Notes under the pieces: model-generated
The model's input: only the letters and a program-made list of their open reading frames with translations
Databases searched by the model: none
What the model was told of the DNA's origin: nothing
Translations under genes and position numbers: made by a program
Assembly: GCA_017479925.1 (NCBI GenBank)
Contig: JAFVBP010000321.1
Location: 1-32,800, forward strand
Direction of reading: 5' to 3'
Length of the DNA: 32,800 bases
From: Selenomonadaceae bacterium
GTDB taxonomy: Bacteria; Bacillota; Negativicutes; Selenomonadales; Selenomonadaceae
Shown: positions 22,592-30,785 of the stretch, piece after piece
Position numbering within the stretch: the stretch's first letter is position 1
How the letters are laid out: each line of letters starts with the position of its first letter

Positions 22592-23044
22592 CAACGTCAT
22601 GGCAATTTCGTCGCAATTGGCGAATTTCGGGCAGTCGATACATTCTTTCCAGATTTTGTGCGGCAACGATTCTTTGGTCGTCAACACGAAGCCGAGCGAT
22701 TGAAAAAATTCGGGTCGGTAAGTCAGCGTGAAAAATTTTTTGACGCCGACGGTGCGACCTTCGTCCAAAAGTTTTTTGACGATAGCCGAGCCGATACCGT
22801 GCCGCGAAAAATTTTCGTCAACTGCCATTGAACGAACTTCCGCCAATTCGTGCCACGTCAAATGAAGTGCGCCGACTCCGACAATTTTTTTCGTGTCGAC
22901 ATCTTCGGCAACGACGAATTCGCGCAAAGTTTCGTAAAGCGTGCTGTGCGGTTTGGGCAACATAAGCCCCTGCGACGCGTAAACCGCAATTAAATCGTGA
23001 ATTTCGTCGACGTCCGCGAACGTCGGCTTGCGATAAACAAACAT
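22574..23044 (-). CDS. GNAT N-acetyltransferase, ArgA-like
   Basis: A 156-residue GNAT. The acetyl-CoA site is visible as VRSMAVDENFSRHGIGSAIVKKLLDEG near residue 70-96. The C-terminal KIWKECIDCPKFANCDEIAM is typical of the short ArgA-like amino-acid N-acetyltransferases, so N-acetylglutamate synthesis is plausible. The last residues (SVASG) are encoded by heptamer repeats and replace the usual short hydrophobic end. It starts one base after the asparagine-synthase-like stop. Confidence 0.85.
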   Translation of the reverse strand: MFVYRKPTFADVDEIHDLIAVYASQGLMLPKPHSTLYETLREFVVAEDVDTKKIVGVGALHLTWHELAEVRSMAVDENFSRHGIGSAIVKKLLDEGRTVGVKKFFTLTYRPEFFQSLGFVLTTKESLPHKIWKECIDCPKFANCDEIAMTLSVASG

Positions 23045-24079
23045 TCAAACTCCTTTGTCGAAAAGATTCAAGAAACGTTGCAAACACCACAGTTGCCAAC
23101 GCTGATTGCCCGTGAACGTCGACATGTCAAGATTCGGCTTGAATTCGGGACGCGACGGCTGCCAATCCGCGAAGTAAAAATCGACGGGACGCGGCATCGG
23201 AACTTTGTCGGGCACGGGCACATTCGGATATTTTTTCGCGAACAGCTCCCGAATCAAATATTTCGGCTCACCGTGACGCACGCGGTACAAGTCAAGCGGC
23301 TCCGACATTTGCAAATTCGCATACGGGTCAAAGTACGCAATCTGCGCGGTCTCGAAAGCGTTCATGTACGAACCGGAACTTTCGACGGAAAAAACGTCGT
23401 CCATGAAACGCAGGAAGTCAATTTTGTCGCCTTGACGGTACCGTTCGAAAAGATAGCTCACGTCGACAGGCTCAACCAAAACCGCGGCGGGGTCGGTGAA
23501 CGTGTACCGCTTGACAAAATCGTCGAACGTCCAATCCCGCGACAAAAGTTGATCCATGCCGCCGAAAATCAAATCGCTGCTTTCGCCGACAATCAGCATT
23601 TCGACGCCGTCGGCTTTGGCTTGATTCGCGGCGACGACAAGTTGAGGCTCGATTGAGTGAACGGGCGCGCATTTGTTGCGTAAAACCGCGTCGACGTGCG
23701 GCTCAATCGCCTGCCAATTTATGTCGACGTGATGAAGTTTCAAGCCGTAAGTTTCCGCGTAAATTTCGGCGCGTTTGAGTTCGTCGGTGTAAATCGTGCC
23801 GTCCAAAAATCTGAACGTGTACGCGTCGCAACCTTTCATGTACGCCGCAAGACAAGCCGAATCCATGCCGCCTGAGAGCATCAAGCCGAGTTTTCGACCG
23901 CGCAAGTCGGCAAAATTTTTCGCAATGGCTGCGTCAATGTCGTCCGCCGTCGCGACTTTGATTCGGTTGACGGGCGGCTGAAAATTTCTGTGACGAAGCC
24001 CGTCAAAAAATTCGACGCCGTCACGTTCGACGTAGCGGAAAGCCAGGTACGAACTCATGCAAAAATTTTTGTCGACCAT
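23045..24079 (-). CDS. Stand-alone asparagine-synthase-like (PP-loop ATP pyrophosphatase) protein
   Basis: A 344-residue protein matching only the synthetase half of asparagine synthases. The ATP pyrophosphatase P-loop LMLSGGMDSACLAAYM is near residue 66-81, and a second nucleotide-site segment VGESSDLIFGGMDQLL is near 165. There is no N-terminal glutaminase domain and no Cys2. Relatives in glycan loci amidate sugar carboxylates or transfer amino groups. Its position after a cytidylyltransferase and epimerase suggests modification of the same polymer. It starts 1 bp after the TagD-like stop. Confidence 0.8.
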   Translation of the reverse strand: MVDKNFCMSSYLAFRYVERDGVEFFDGLRHRNFQPPVNRIKVATADDIDAAIAKNFADLRGRKLGLMLSGGMDSACLAAYMKGCDAYTFRFLDGTIYTDELKRAEIYAETYGLKLHHVDINWQAIEPHVDAVLRNKCAPVHSIEPQLVVAANQAKADGVEMLIVGESSDLIFGGMDQLLSRDWTFDDFVKRYTFTDPAAVLVEPVDVSYLFERYRQGDKIDFLRFMDDVFSVESSGSYMNAFETAQIAYFDPYANLQMSEPLDLYRVRHGEPKYLIRELFAKKYPNVPVPDKVPMPRPVDFYFADWQPSRPEFKPNLDMSTFTGNQRWQLWCLQRFLNLFDKGV

Positions 24080-24080
24080 G

Positions 24081-24503
24081 TCACTTGACCTCCTCGCGCA
24101 GGCGAATCAGAGTTTGATTAATCAGCGTTGAGCTTGTGCCTTTCGTGTACGGAAAATAAACCACCTTGACGCCGACGCTTTGAAACTTCGACTCCATTTC
24201 GCGCCAACGTTCGGACTGATACCAATCGTCGCCGACAAACAGGATGTCGAATTTGAGCTTTTCCCAAGCCGCGAACTTGTCGATGTCTTCCTGCGGAATT
24301 GCCGCGTCGACGTATTTGATTGAACGCACGATTTCAAGCCGCTCCTCGAACGGGATAACGGCGCGCTTGTTTTTGTACTGAACCAGCTCGTCAACCGTGA
24401 CGCCGACGATTAACTTGTCGCAGAGACCTTTGGCGTTTTTGAGCAAATTCAAATGCCCGATGTGAAACAAGTCGTAAACGCCCGTCGTGTATCCGATAAC
24501 CAT
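24081..24503 (-). CDS. TagD-like glycerol-3-phosphate cytidylyltransferase family protein
   Basis: A 140-residue nucleotidyltransferase. It has GYTTGVYDLFHIGHLNLLKNAK with the HxGH motif, and the C-terminal TKGTSSTLI that corresponds to the family's RTEGISTT. Length matches TagD. The expected product is CDP-glycerol or a related CDP-polyol. ECT/RfaE-like adenylyl transfer cannot be excluded, but the TagF-like gene upstream makes CDP-glycerol more likely. Confidence 0.85.
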   Translation of the reverse strand: MVIGYTTGVYDLFHIGHLNLLKNAKGLCDKLIVGVTVDELVQYKNKRAVIPFEERLEIVRSIKYVDAAIPQEDIDKFAAWEKLKFDILFVGDDWYQSERWREMESKFQSVGVKVVYFPYTKGTSSTLINQTLIRLREEVK

Positions 24504-24515
24504 TGAAAAATCGCC

Positions 24516-25568
24516 TCACTTCACAATCGAACGCAAAATTTCGACGGTTTTCTTGACGCCCGAACGCGTGTCGTCTTTGGGCGACCAACCAAGTCCGCGA
24601 AGTTTGTCGTTGGTCATAATCGCGTTGACGACGACGGAAAAACCTTTGCGTTGCGTTTCGGTCGGCAACTCGAAGATGACCTTGCGCCCGTTCAAGCCGC
24701 TGATATATTCGGCAATTTCGCGCAGAGACAAAATTTCGCTCGAATCGGCGACGTTGTACGCTTCGCCGCAGTTGCCGTTAAGCAGGCAGTACAAAATTCC
24801 GCAAGCCGCATCCGTCGCACAGCAGTAAGAAAATCTCGGCAGACCTTGACTTTTGAGCACGATGTCTTCGCCGCGAACGCCGTTCATGATAAATTCGCTC
24901 ATTGCCTTGGAATCGTCAAGGCGAATCGTCGCGCCGTAAACTCTCGACAGGCGGGCAATCGTAACGTCAAGCCCGTGTTGGCTGATGTACGCCTGACAGA
25001 GAGCCTCGCCCGCACGTTTGCTTTCGGGGTAACCTGCGCGAAGTGTGTTGCAATCGATGTAGCCGCAATATTTTTCGTCGAAGATGTCTTCGGGACGCAG
25101 AGCCTTGCCGTAAATTTCGACGCTCGACACGAAGACGAATCGCGAAACATTTTTCACGCGACAAAACTCAAGCAGATTGTGCGTGCCCAAAATGTTGGCG
25201 GTCATCGTTTCGACGGGTTTTGTCGAATACAGCAACGGGTGCGTGTTGCTTGCCGCGTGAATCACGAAATCGACGGAATCGGCAATTTCAATCGGCGAAT
25301 TTACGTCCAGCTTGACGAAGCGAAAATTTTTGTCGCCCGCGTAATCGGCGAAACGTTCGGCGGAAATTTTTTCGTTGCGACCGGCGGCAAGAATCGTCAA
25401 GTTCAAGCCGTAGCGATTTTTTTTCATGAGCGCATCAACCAAAACCGTGCCGATTAAACCCGTCGCGCCCGTCAACAGCAGAGTTTTGTTCGCAAGTTTC
25501 TGCCACGGAAGATTTTCGGCGGCAATGCCGGCAATGTCCGCCGCGTAAAGTTCATGTTTGATGTACAC
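24516..25568 (-). CDS. NAD-dependent epimerase/dehydratase (extended SDR)
   Basis: A 350-residue sugar-nucleotide-type SDR. The Rossmann motif LLTGATGLIGTVL is near residue 30, FVFVSSVEIYGKA near 143, and the catalytic YPESK near 178 matches YxxxK. Substrate-domain segments such as NVADSSEILSLREIAEYI near 270 are typical. It lies between the IspD/TarI-like and TagD-like genes with short gaps. The substrate is not predictable. Confidence 0.88.
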   Translation of the reverse strand: MYIKHELYAADIAGIAAENLPWQKLANKTLLLTGATGLIGTVLVDALMKKNRYGLNLTILAAGRNEKISAERFADYAGDKNFRFVKLDVNSPIEIADSVDFVIHAASNTHPLLYSTKPVETMTANILGTHNLLEFCRVKNVSRFVFVSSVEIYGKALRPEDIFDEKYCGYIDCNTLRAGYPESKRAGEALCQAYISQHGLDVTIARLSRVYGATIRLDDSKAMSEFIMNGVRGEDIVLKSQGLPRFSYCCATDAACGILYCLLNGNCGEAYNVADSSEILSLREIAEYISGLNGRKVIFELPTETQRKGFSVVVNAIMTNDKLRGLGWSPKDDTRSGVKKTVEILRSIVK

Positions 25569-25577
25569 GTCGCCACC

Positions 25578-26297
25578 TCACTTGAGCCAGGAAGTTTTCT
25601 TCGCGGCAAGGAGCGCCTTGAACAGCTCGATGTCGTCAACCGTCGTGATTTTGATGTTGCGGTCGGAGCCGCTTGCGAAATAAAGCGTTTCGCCCAAGTC
25701 AACCATCATGGTGTTGGTGTAAGACGAACCGTAAATGCCGATCTCCTCGGCGAAGGCTTTTTCGTACGCCCAAAGCAGCTTGCCGAACTTGTACGCCTGC
25801 GGAGTTTGCACGCGGCGAAGTGTGTCGCGAACAATGTATTCGCGTGTGCTGAATTCGTCGGCTTTCTTGAAAATCTGTTCGTTGTAGGGAAGACTGGTGA
25901 CGCCGTTGCCGAACTTCCGACACGTCGCGATAACGTCCGACAAAACTTCCTCGTCGACAAGCGGGCGAATTCCGTCGTGCACGATGACAATGTCGTCGTC
26001 CGCGCAGATGTCTTTGAGCGCGAAGACGCCGTTTCGACAAGATTCTTGCACGGTCGCGCCGCCGTTGACGATTTTCGTGAGCTTGGTGATGTTGTATTGA
26101 CGCGAATAAGCGCGCAAAATGTCCTGCCAACCGTCAAGGCACACGACGACAATCCCGTCAACTTCGGGGTGCTTCTGGAAATTTTCAAGCGTGTAAATGA
26201 TTATCGGCTTGTCGTGCACGTTGATAAATTGCTTCGGGATGTCTTGACGCGTGCGCTGTCCTTTGCCCGACGCGAGAATCAAAGCGTAAGTGCTCAT
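25578..26297 (-). CDS. IspD/TarI-like cytidylyltransferase
   Basis: A 239-residue CTP-dependent nucleotidyltransferase. It has ALILASGKGQRTRQDIPKQF with the G-x-G-x-R and PKQF motifs, VHDGIRPLVDEE near residue 107, and VRDTLRRVQTPQAYKF near 160. IspD makes CDP-methylerythritol for isoprenoids; TarI makes CDP-ribitol. The surface-polymer context favours the TarI-like role, but sequence alone does not decide. Confidence 0.85.
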   Translation of the reverse strand: MSTYALILASGKGQRTRQDIPKQFINVHDKPIIIYTLENFQKHPEVDGIVVVCLDGWQDILRAYSRQYNITKLTKIVNGGATVQESCRNGVFALKDICADDDIVIVHDGIRPLVDEEVLSDVIATCRKFGNGVTSLPYNEQIFKKADEFSTREYIVRDTLRRVQTPQAYKFGKLLWAYEKAFAEEIGIYGSSYTNTMMVDLGETLYFASGSDRNIKITTVDDIELFKALLAAKKTSWLK

Positions 26298-26345
26298 AAA
26301 AAATTTGCGGCAACAATTCGCCGCAGGTCACCTCCGTTGAAAATT

Positions 26346-28760
26346 TCAGAGCCGAAACTCTTTCGCAATGGTCTTGAAAATGAATTCGCCCGCAGTCATG
26401 CCGTTGGTTTTGATATAGTTCATGTGTTCGTCGAAAAATTTCATGCGAGCGTTAAACATGTCGTCGTTGCCGTCGACGAAAACTTTTTGCATTAGCGCGG
26501 CGATACCGTTCAAATTTCGCCCGTCGACGCGATAAAGAATTTTCATGAGCGCGTTGCCCAAGTCGTTGAAACGTTGCGTGTCACGGGTCAAAAAAATCAT
26601 CGGCTTGTGCGTGTACTGGTATTCGCCGATCCACGAGCCGCAGTCCATAATCATGCCGTCCGAAGTGGCGAAAAGTCCCTGATAGTACGGCCCCGTGAAA
26701 ACCTGCGCGTTGGGCAAGTCGTTCCACGCCTGCAGATATTTTTTGAACGCCTCGTCCGACTCAAAAACGCCGTGCCCGACCGCCGACGACAAAAGCATCG
26801 GGTGCGGCTTGACTACCCACGAAATTTCGGGGTGCGCTTTGGCGAACTCGTACATGAATTTGTAATTATATTGGAACGTCGCGTAAAGAATTCCGCTTGC
26901 AATCGACCAGTGCGGTGCCCAAATGATTTTTTTCGCGTTCGGGCGCGTGACTTTCCAATCGAACTTGAGCGCGTCTTTGTCTTGATAAAACGCGTCGAGC
27001 TTCGTATAACCGCTGTACAATCCGCGAACCATGCCCGTGCGACAACGATTTTCGAGCAGGTTGATGTGAAATTTCGTGTCGAAGAACAATTTCCAGCCGA
27101 CGTGATAAATCGGCGTGTTGTAAATGTTCCAGTCCGTCATGTTGAAACCGTAGGGTATGTACGCCATCAAAGTTTCCGTGCCGATTGACGCGAGCTGTAA
27201 CGCTTTCGGCAGGTAGTGGAAATACGGCCGCAAAAAAATCAGCAAGTCCTGCGCGGGCACGGTTTGATTGTCGTCCTTCACGCCGACGACGTTTATTCCG
27301 CGTGACTTGAAGCCGTCGAGTCCGCGATTAAAATCTTCGAGCGCGAGCGGCATGTTGCGAAAACTTTTTTGCAGGCACAGGAAAAACGTCGTTTCGCAAC
27401 GCGGATTTTTCGCGAAAAAATTATACAGCGCGTCACCGCAATACATTGACGGGTCGTCCGAAACGAAGGCGACGCGGATTTTCTTTTTGGCGCGAATTTT
27501 TTTGACCGCCGAAGCAAAATAATCGTCGACGGCGGAGTTGTAAACTTCCTTCGGCAAAAAATTCGACACGGCGAAAAGCTGTTCGTAATTCAAGCGGGCA
27601 ATCTTTTCGACGGGGAAAAATTTTCTGCCGCGCAACGCAAAATCAGCCGCCGTCGAAGAAATCGCCGCGCCCTTCGGATTCAAATGCGTCAAGTCGCTGA
27701 AACAATCGTATTCGGTTTGTGCGCCGAACATGTCGACAACCGCGAAGTCGTAAATTTTTTCCAAACGGTCAAGTTCGCGGCGGAGACGGAACAAAATTTC
27801 GCGGTCGTAATTTTTGCGCAAAACGGTCGTGAACGGAAACAAAATCCCGACAGCTTTGGCACCGTTGTCGCGGCAAAGCTTGATGTACTCTTCCAACACG
27901 CGCAGATTTTCGGCAACGGTTTGTTCGTCGAAAGGCAAGGTGTTTTGCGCAAGAGCCGCCTTTTGATTCGTCACGTCGCCGACGGAAAGTTTTTTGTTCA
28001 ACGCGGCGCGGAGTTTGTCGAAATTTGAATCAGCCTGTGCGCTTGTCACGGAGTTGAAAGATTTTTGGATGTTGTCGTTGAGCAGGTTGACCAAATTTCT
28101 GTCGTGTGCGGTCGTGACGGTAATTTTTTCGCGCAAGGCAAGTGCGTACACGAAATCATTTGCGCATGTGGAAAAATTCTTTCGCCCGTCGACACGCAAA
28201 GAACTCGGCGCAAGTCCGATGAAAACGAATTTAATCGTGCCGCGCTTGACGCTTTGGAAAACGTGTTGAGCCGTCCGAAAACTTTGCCGCAAGTCTTGAT
28301 TCGGAGCCGCCAAGTTGACTGCCTTGACGTCGGGAAAATTTCTGAAGTCAAGTCCGCGCACGGTGAATTCGTCGCCCGTCGCAAAACAATTCGCGTTGCC
28401 TTCCTCGGCGAAACGAATGTTCGCAAGCCACGACGGATTTATCTGCGCGAGCAATTCAAAATTGACGATGTTGGCTTCGGGCACGCCGTTTTCCGTCAAG
28501 AAAATTTTCATGTCGGCGACGGAGTTGTCCGTTTTCCCGAAGATGAGCCACAGACAATTTTGCCCGATTTCGACAACTTGATTGATGTACGCGAACGACA
28601 GGGCTTGAACTTTGATGTCTTTCGTGATTTCAAGGAAATTTCCGTCGCCGTCGTCGGTCAGCAAGGCAAGAGGCGTCACGCGGTTGAAATTCAAAATCGT
28701 CAAGGCATTGCCCAAAGATTTTTTGTTCAACGCGACGAGAACCACTCGGATTTTGTTCAT
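26346..28760 (-). CDS. Two-domain TagF-like CDP-glycerol glycerophosphotransferase with SGNH-like N-terminal part
   Basis: An 804-residue protein leading the minus operon. The C-terminal ~380 residues are of the glycerophosphotransferase type: IIWAPHWSIASG near 610, WVVKPHPMLL near 665 and the DGMIMDCGSWIGEYQYTHKPMIFLTRD region near 715-740. The first ~390 residues include NKIRVVLVALNKKSLGNA, FIGLAPSSLRVD and a late DLTHLNPKGA, the order expected for an SGNH/DltD-like esterase-type domain; this part is tentative. TagF enzymes extend poly(glycerol phosphate) chains using CDP-glycerol at the inner membrane. There is no signal peptide. AAGGAGGT precedes the ATG. Confidence 0.8.
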   Translation of the reverse strand: MNKIRVVLVALNKKSLGNALTILNFNRVTPLALLTDDGDGNFLEITKDIKVQALSFAYINQVVEIGQNCLWLIFGKTDNSVADMKIFLTENGVPEANIVNFELLAQINPSWLANIRFAEEGNANCFATGDEFTVRGLDFRNFPDVKAVNLAAPNQDLRQSFRTAQHVFQSVKRGTIKFVFIGLAPSSLRVDGRKNFSTCANDFVYALALREKITVTTAHDRNLVNLLNDNIQKSFNSVTSAQADSNFDKLRAALNKKLSVGDVTNQKAALAQNTLPFDEQTVAENLRVLEEYIKLCRDNGAKAVGILFPFTTVLRKNYDREILFRLRRELDRLEKIYDFAVVDMFGAQTEYDCFSDLTHLNPKGAAISSTAADFALRGRKFFPVEKIARLNYEQLFAVSNFLPKEVYNSAVDDYFASAVKKIRAKKKIRVAFVSDDPSMYCGDALYNFFAKNPRCETTFFLCLQKSFRNMPLALEDFNRGLDGFKSRGINVVGVKDDNQTVPAQDLLIFLRPYFHYLPKALQLASIGTETLMAYIPYGFNMTDWNIYNTPIYHVGWKLFFDTKFHINLLENRCRTGMVRGLYSGYTKLDAFYQDKDALKFDWKVTRPNAKKIIWAPHWSIASGILYATFQYNYKFMYEFAKAHPEISWVVKPHPMLLSSAVGHGVFESDEAFKKYLQAWNDLPNAQVFTGPYYQGLFATSDGMIMDCGSWIGEYQYTHKPMIFLTRDTQRFNDLGNALMKILYRVDGRNLNGIAALMQKVFVDGNDDMFNARMKFFDEHMNYIKTNGMTAGEFIFKTIAKEFRL

Positions 28761-28789
28761 GAAGTGACCTCCTTAAAAATCTGCGGCGA

Positions 28790-28818
28790 ATTCTATCACA
28801 GCGTGCGGGCTTTTTCAA
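28790..28818 (-). promoter_or_regulatory. Promoter of the minus-strand TagF-like operon
   Basis: On the minus strand TTGAAA, a 17 bp spacer and TAGAAT, 29 bp before the ATG at 28760. Confidence 0.75.
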
Positions 28819-28864
28819 TCGAACGCTTCAAAAGCGGCTACTGAGCAAAACATTGCAAAGTTTG

Positions 28865-28893
28865 TTGGGTAATGTTCGCCTTTATGCTATAAT
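28865..28893 (+). promoter_or_regulatory. Promoter of the Nudix gene
   Basis: TTGGGT, a 17 bp spacer and TATAAT with an extended TGC, 50 bp before the ATG at 28944. It is divergent from the promoter at 28790. Confidence 0.7.
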
Positions 28894-28943
28894 GCGCACG
28901 ATACGCCAAGTCCTTGACGAAAAATTTTTGGAGGCGATTAAGC

Positions 28944-29510
28944 ATGTTGATTGATAACGACGACAAAACTTTGATTGAGCGAAAAATTTCGTCGGAGCCT
29001 GTGTTTGACGGTTGTTTGTTGCACGTCAAGCGCGACGAAGTTGAATTGCCCAACGGTCACAAGGCCGTTCGCGAATGGATTAAACATCCCGGCGCGTCGG
29101 CGATTGTCCCGCTGTTGCCTGACGACCAAATTATTCTCGTGCGGCAATTTCGTTACCCCGTCGGTCAAGTCACGCTCGAAGTTCCCGCAGGCAAACTCGA
29201 CAAAGTCGGCGAAGACCCGATCGAATGCGCCAAACGTGAACTGTCCGAAGAGACGGGCTACATTGCGGGCAAAATCTGGAAACTCACGACGATTGCGACG
29301 ACCGTCGGCTTCACGGACGAATATATTCACCTGTACGCCGCGACTGATTTGACGGCGGGCGACAAGCACCCCGATTCGGACGAATTCATCAACGCGGTGA
29401 AAGTTCCGCTGATTGCCGCAGTTCAAATGGTTGAGTCGGGCAAAATTTTCGACGCGAAGTCCGCCGTGTCGATTTTGTTGCTCGCCAAGCAAGTTTTCCT
29501 GAAAAAATAA
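28944..29510 (+). CDS. Nudix hydrolase, ADP-ribose pyrophosphatase-like
   Basis: A 188-residue housekeeping enzyme that cleaves ADP-ribose or similar nucleoside diphosphate sugars. The Nudix box runs from EVPAGKLDKVGEDP through AKRELSEETGY near residue 85-110. The N-terminal VKRDEVELPNGHKAVREWIKHPGA and the later ATTVGFTDE segments fit the NudF/ADPRase group. GGAGGCG precedes the ATG; an in-frame TTG ten codons upstream is unlikely because the ribosome site lies inside that extension. Confidence 0.9.
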   Translation: MLIDNDDKTLIERKISSEPVFDGCLLHVKRDEVELPNGHKAVREWIKHPGASAIVPLLPDDQIILVRQFRYPVGQVTLEVPAGKLDKVGEDPIECAKRELSEETGYIAGKIWKLTTIATTVGFTDEYIHLYAATDLTAGDKHPDSDEFINAVKVPLIAAVQMVESGKIFDAKSAVSILLLAKQVFLKK

Positions 29511-29523
29511 GCGTTACCCGAAT

Positions 29524-29555
29524 CATTACGCATTTCGCATTTCGCATTACGCATT
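29524..29555. repeat. Heptamer repeats CATTACG/CATTTCG
   Basis: Four to five tandem units, just before the M50 protease ribosome site. Same family as at 5615 and in the array at 20557. Confidence 0.85.
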
Positions 29556-29574
29556 GATTTTCGGAGGTGTTTTA

Positions 29575-30210
29575 ATGTTTGATAATCCCGGCGGCTTTTT
29601 CATGAACTTGATTGCCGGTCTGCCCGCGATTGTTATCGCAATGGTCGTTCACGAATATTCGCACGCACGAGTTGCTTACGCGTTGGGCGATTACACGCCG
29701 CGACTGCAGGGACGCTTGACGCTCAATCCCGCCGCGCACGTCGACCCGATCGGGCTGTTGATGCTGTTCCTCGTGCATTTCGGTTGGGCGAAACCCGTGC
29801 AGATAAATCCGAACAACTTCAGCAACCCGCGCCGCGACGACATTTTGGTATCGCTTGCCGGTCCCGCGTCGAATTTGGTTACCGCCTTCGTGACGTTGAT
29901 AATTTTCGTACTGCTGATTAAATTCAACGTAGGCTTGTCGAAAGGCGCGCTCGTCGTCCTCAACCTGATAATCATCTACAACATCAACTTCGCGATATTC
30001 AACATGTTGCCGATACCGCCGCTCGACGGTTCGCACATCCTGCGAAATATTTTGCCGTACGAAATGGCGCGGGCCTACGAACGGCTCGAACAGTACAGCT
30101 TCGTGTTTTTGATTCTGATACTTGCGACGCCGATACTCGATTGGGTCTTCGTGCCGTTGCAACGGATAATTTTCGGGCTGTTCAAAGGTATTGCGGGAAT
30201 TCTGCTGTGA
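29575..30210 (+). CDS. Site-2 protease-family membrane metalloprotease (M50B)
   Basis: A 211-residue integral membrane protease of the small rhomboid-unrelated M50B type common in Firmicutes. The zinc motif HEYSH is at residues 26-30 in the first membrane helix, NPAAHVDPIG is at 51-60, SLAGPASN at 93-100 and the third ligand lies in NMLPIPPLDGSH (D151). About five hydrophobic segments. The ATG at 29575 has a GGAGGTG site; an upstream in-frame ATT start is less likely. The substrate is unknown. Confidence 0.92.
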   Translation: MFDNPGGFFMNLIAGLPAIVIAMVVHEYSHARVAYALGDYTPRLQGRLTLNPAAHVDPIGLLMLFLVHFGWAKPVQINPNNFSNPRRDDILVSLAGPASNLVTAFVTLIIFVLLIKFNVGLSKGALVVLNLIIIYNINFAIFNMLPIPPLDGSHILRNILPYEMARAYERLEQYSFVFLILILATPILDWVFVPLQRIIFGLFKGIAGILL

Positions 30211-30233
30211 AATTTCATCAAGGAGTGATTGAA

Positions 30234-30494
30234 ATGTCTGACACACAAACATTAAGCCCCGAAATTCTAAACGTCACGGAAAACGTCACCTTCACGCCGC
30301 TCGAATTGAAATATTTCGTCTTGGAACTCAAAGACATGATGGCTGAAGGCAAATTCGATCTCCCGAAAGTCATTCGCGCCGCTCGTTTTTACGCCGACAT
30401 CGAAAGAAGCGACAAACAGCTCAAAGAAGGAAAGGTTATTACCTTTACCGACGACGAATGGGAGAAATTCATCAATGAACAAAACCTTCACTGA
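30234..30494 (+). CDS. Antitoxin of the intact YoeB module
   Basis: An 86-residue protein. Its C-terminal ~35 residues (ERSDKQLKEGKVITFTDDEWEKFINEQ) align with the tail of the antitoxin at 12911. The N-terminal half (LSPEILNVTENVTFTPLELKYFVLEL) is different and does not look like the same ribbon-helix-helix. AAGGAG precedes the ATG. It overlaps the toxin by 20 nt, the same geometry as the 12911/13152 pair. Confidence 0.75.
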   Translation: MSDTQTLSPEILNVTENVTFTPLELKYFVLELKDMMAEGKFDLPKVIRAARFYADIERSDKQLKEGKVITFTDDEWEKFINEQNLH

Positions 30495-30726
30495 AATCGG
30501 CTTTGAACATTACGTCTACTGGAGTCATCAAGACCTCAAGACGTTCGACAAAATCAATCGGCTGTTAAAAAGCATTGAACGCGACGGAATTTTGAGCGGT
30601 CTCGGCAAGCCCGAACGCCTGAAATACGGTGCGGGTTACAGTCGACGCATTGACGATACCAATCGCTTGGTTTACGACATCGAAAACGACACGATAATCG
30701 TTAAAACTTGCAGAGGTCACTACTAA
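30475..30726 (+). CDS. yoeB: YoeB mRNA interferase toxin
   Basis: An 83-residue ribosome-dependent RNase of the RelE fold. The N-terminal FTEIGFEHYVYWSHQDLKTF and GKPERL (E47), SRRID (R57, R58), NRLVY (R64) and the C-terminal RGHY (H82, Y83) match the catalytic set of E. coli YoeB (E46, R59, R65, H83, Y84). Full length. It is translationally coupled to the antitoxin and followed by a terminator-like repeat. Confidence 0.92.
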   Translation: MNKTFTEIGFEHYVYWSHQDLKTFDKINRLLKSIERDGILSGLGKPERLKYGAGYSRRIDDTNRLVYDIENDTIIVKTCRGHY

Positions 30727-30729
30727 CCA

Positions 30730-30785
30730 AATTGTTCCGCCACTTTTAAAGTGGCTCCTCGTCAACGTGGCGGGGATTTTTTTTT
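30730..30785 (+). terminator. Junction element R5 serving as terminator
   Basis: AATTGTTCCGCCAC with its palindrome (30730-30755), then GTGGCGG (30767-30773) that can pair with CCGCCAC (30737-30743), followed by about nine Ts. Two alternative hairpins are therefore possible. No flanking duplication was seen. Confidence 0.7.
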
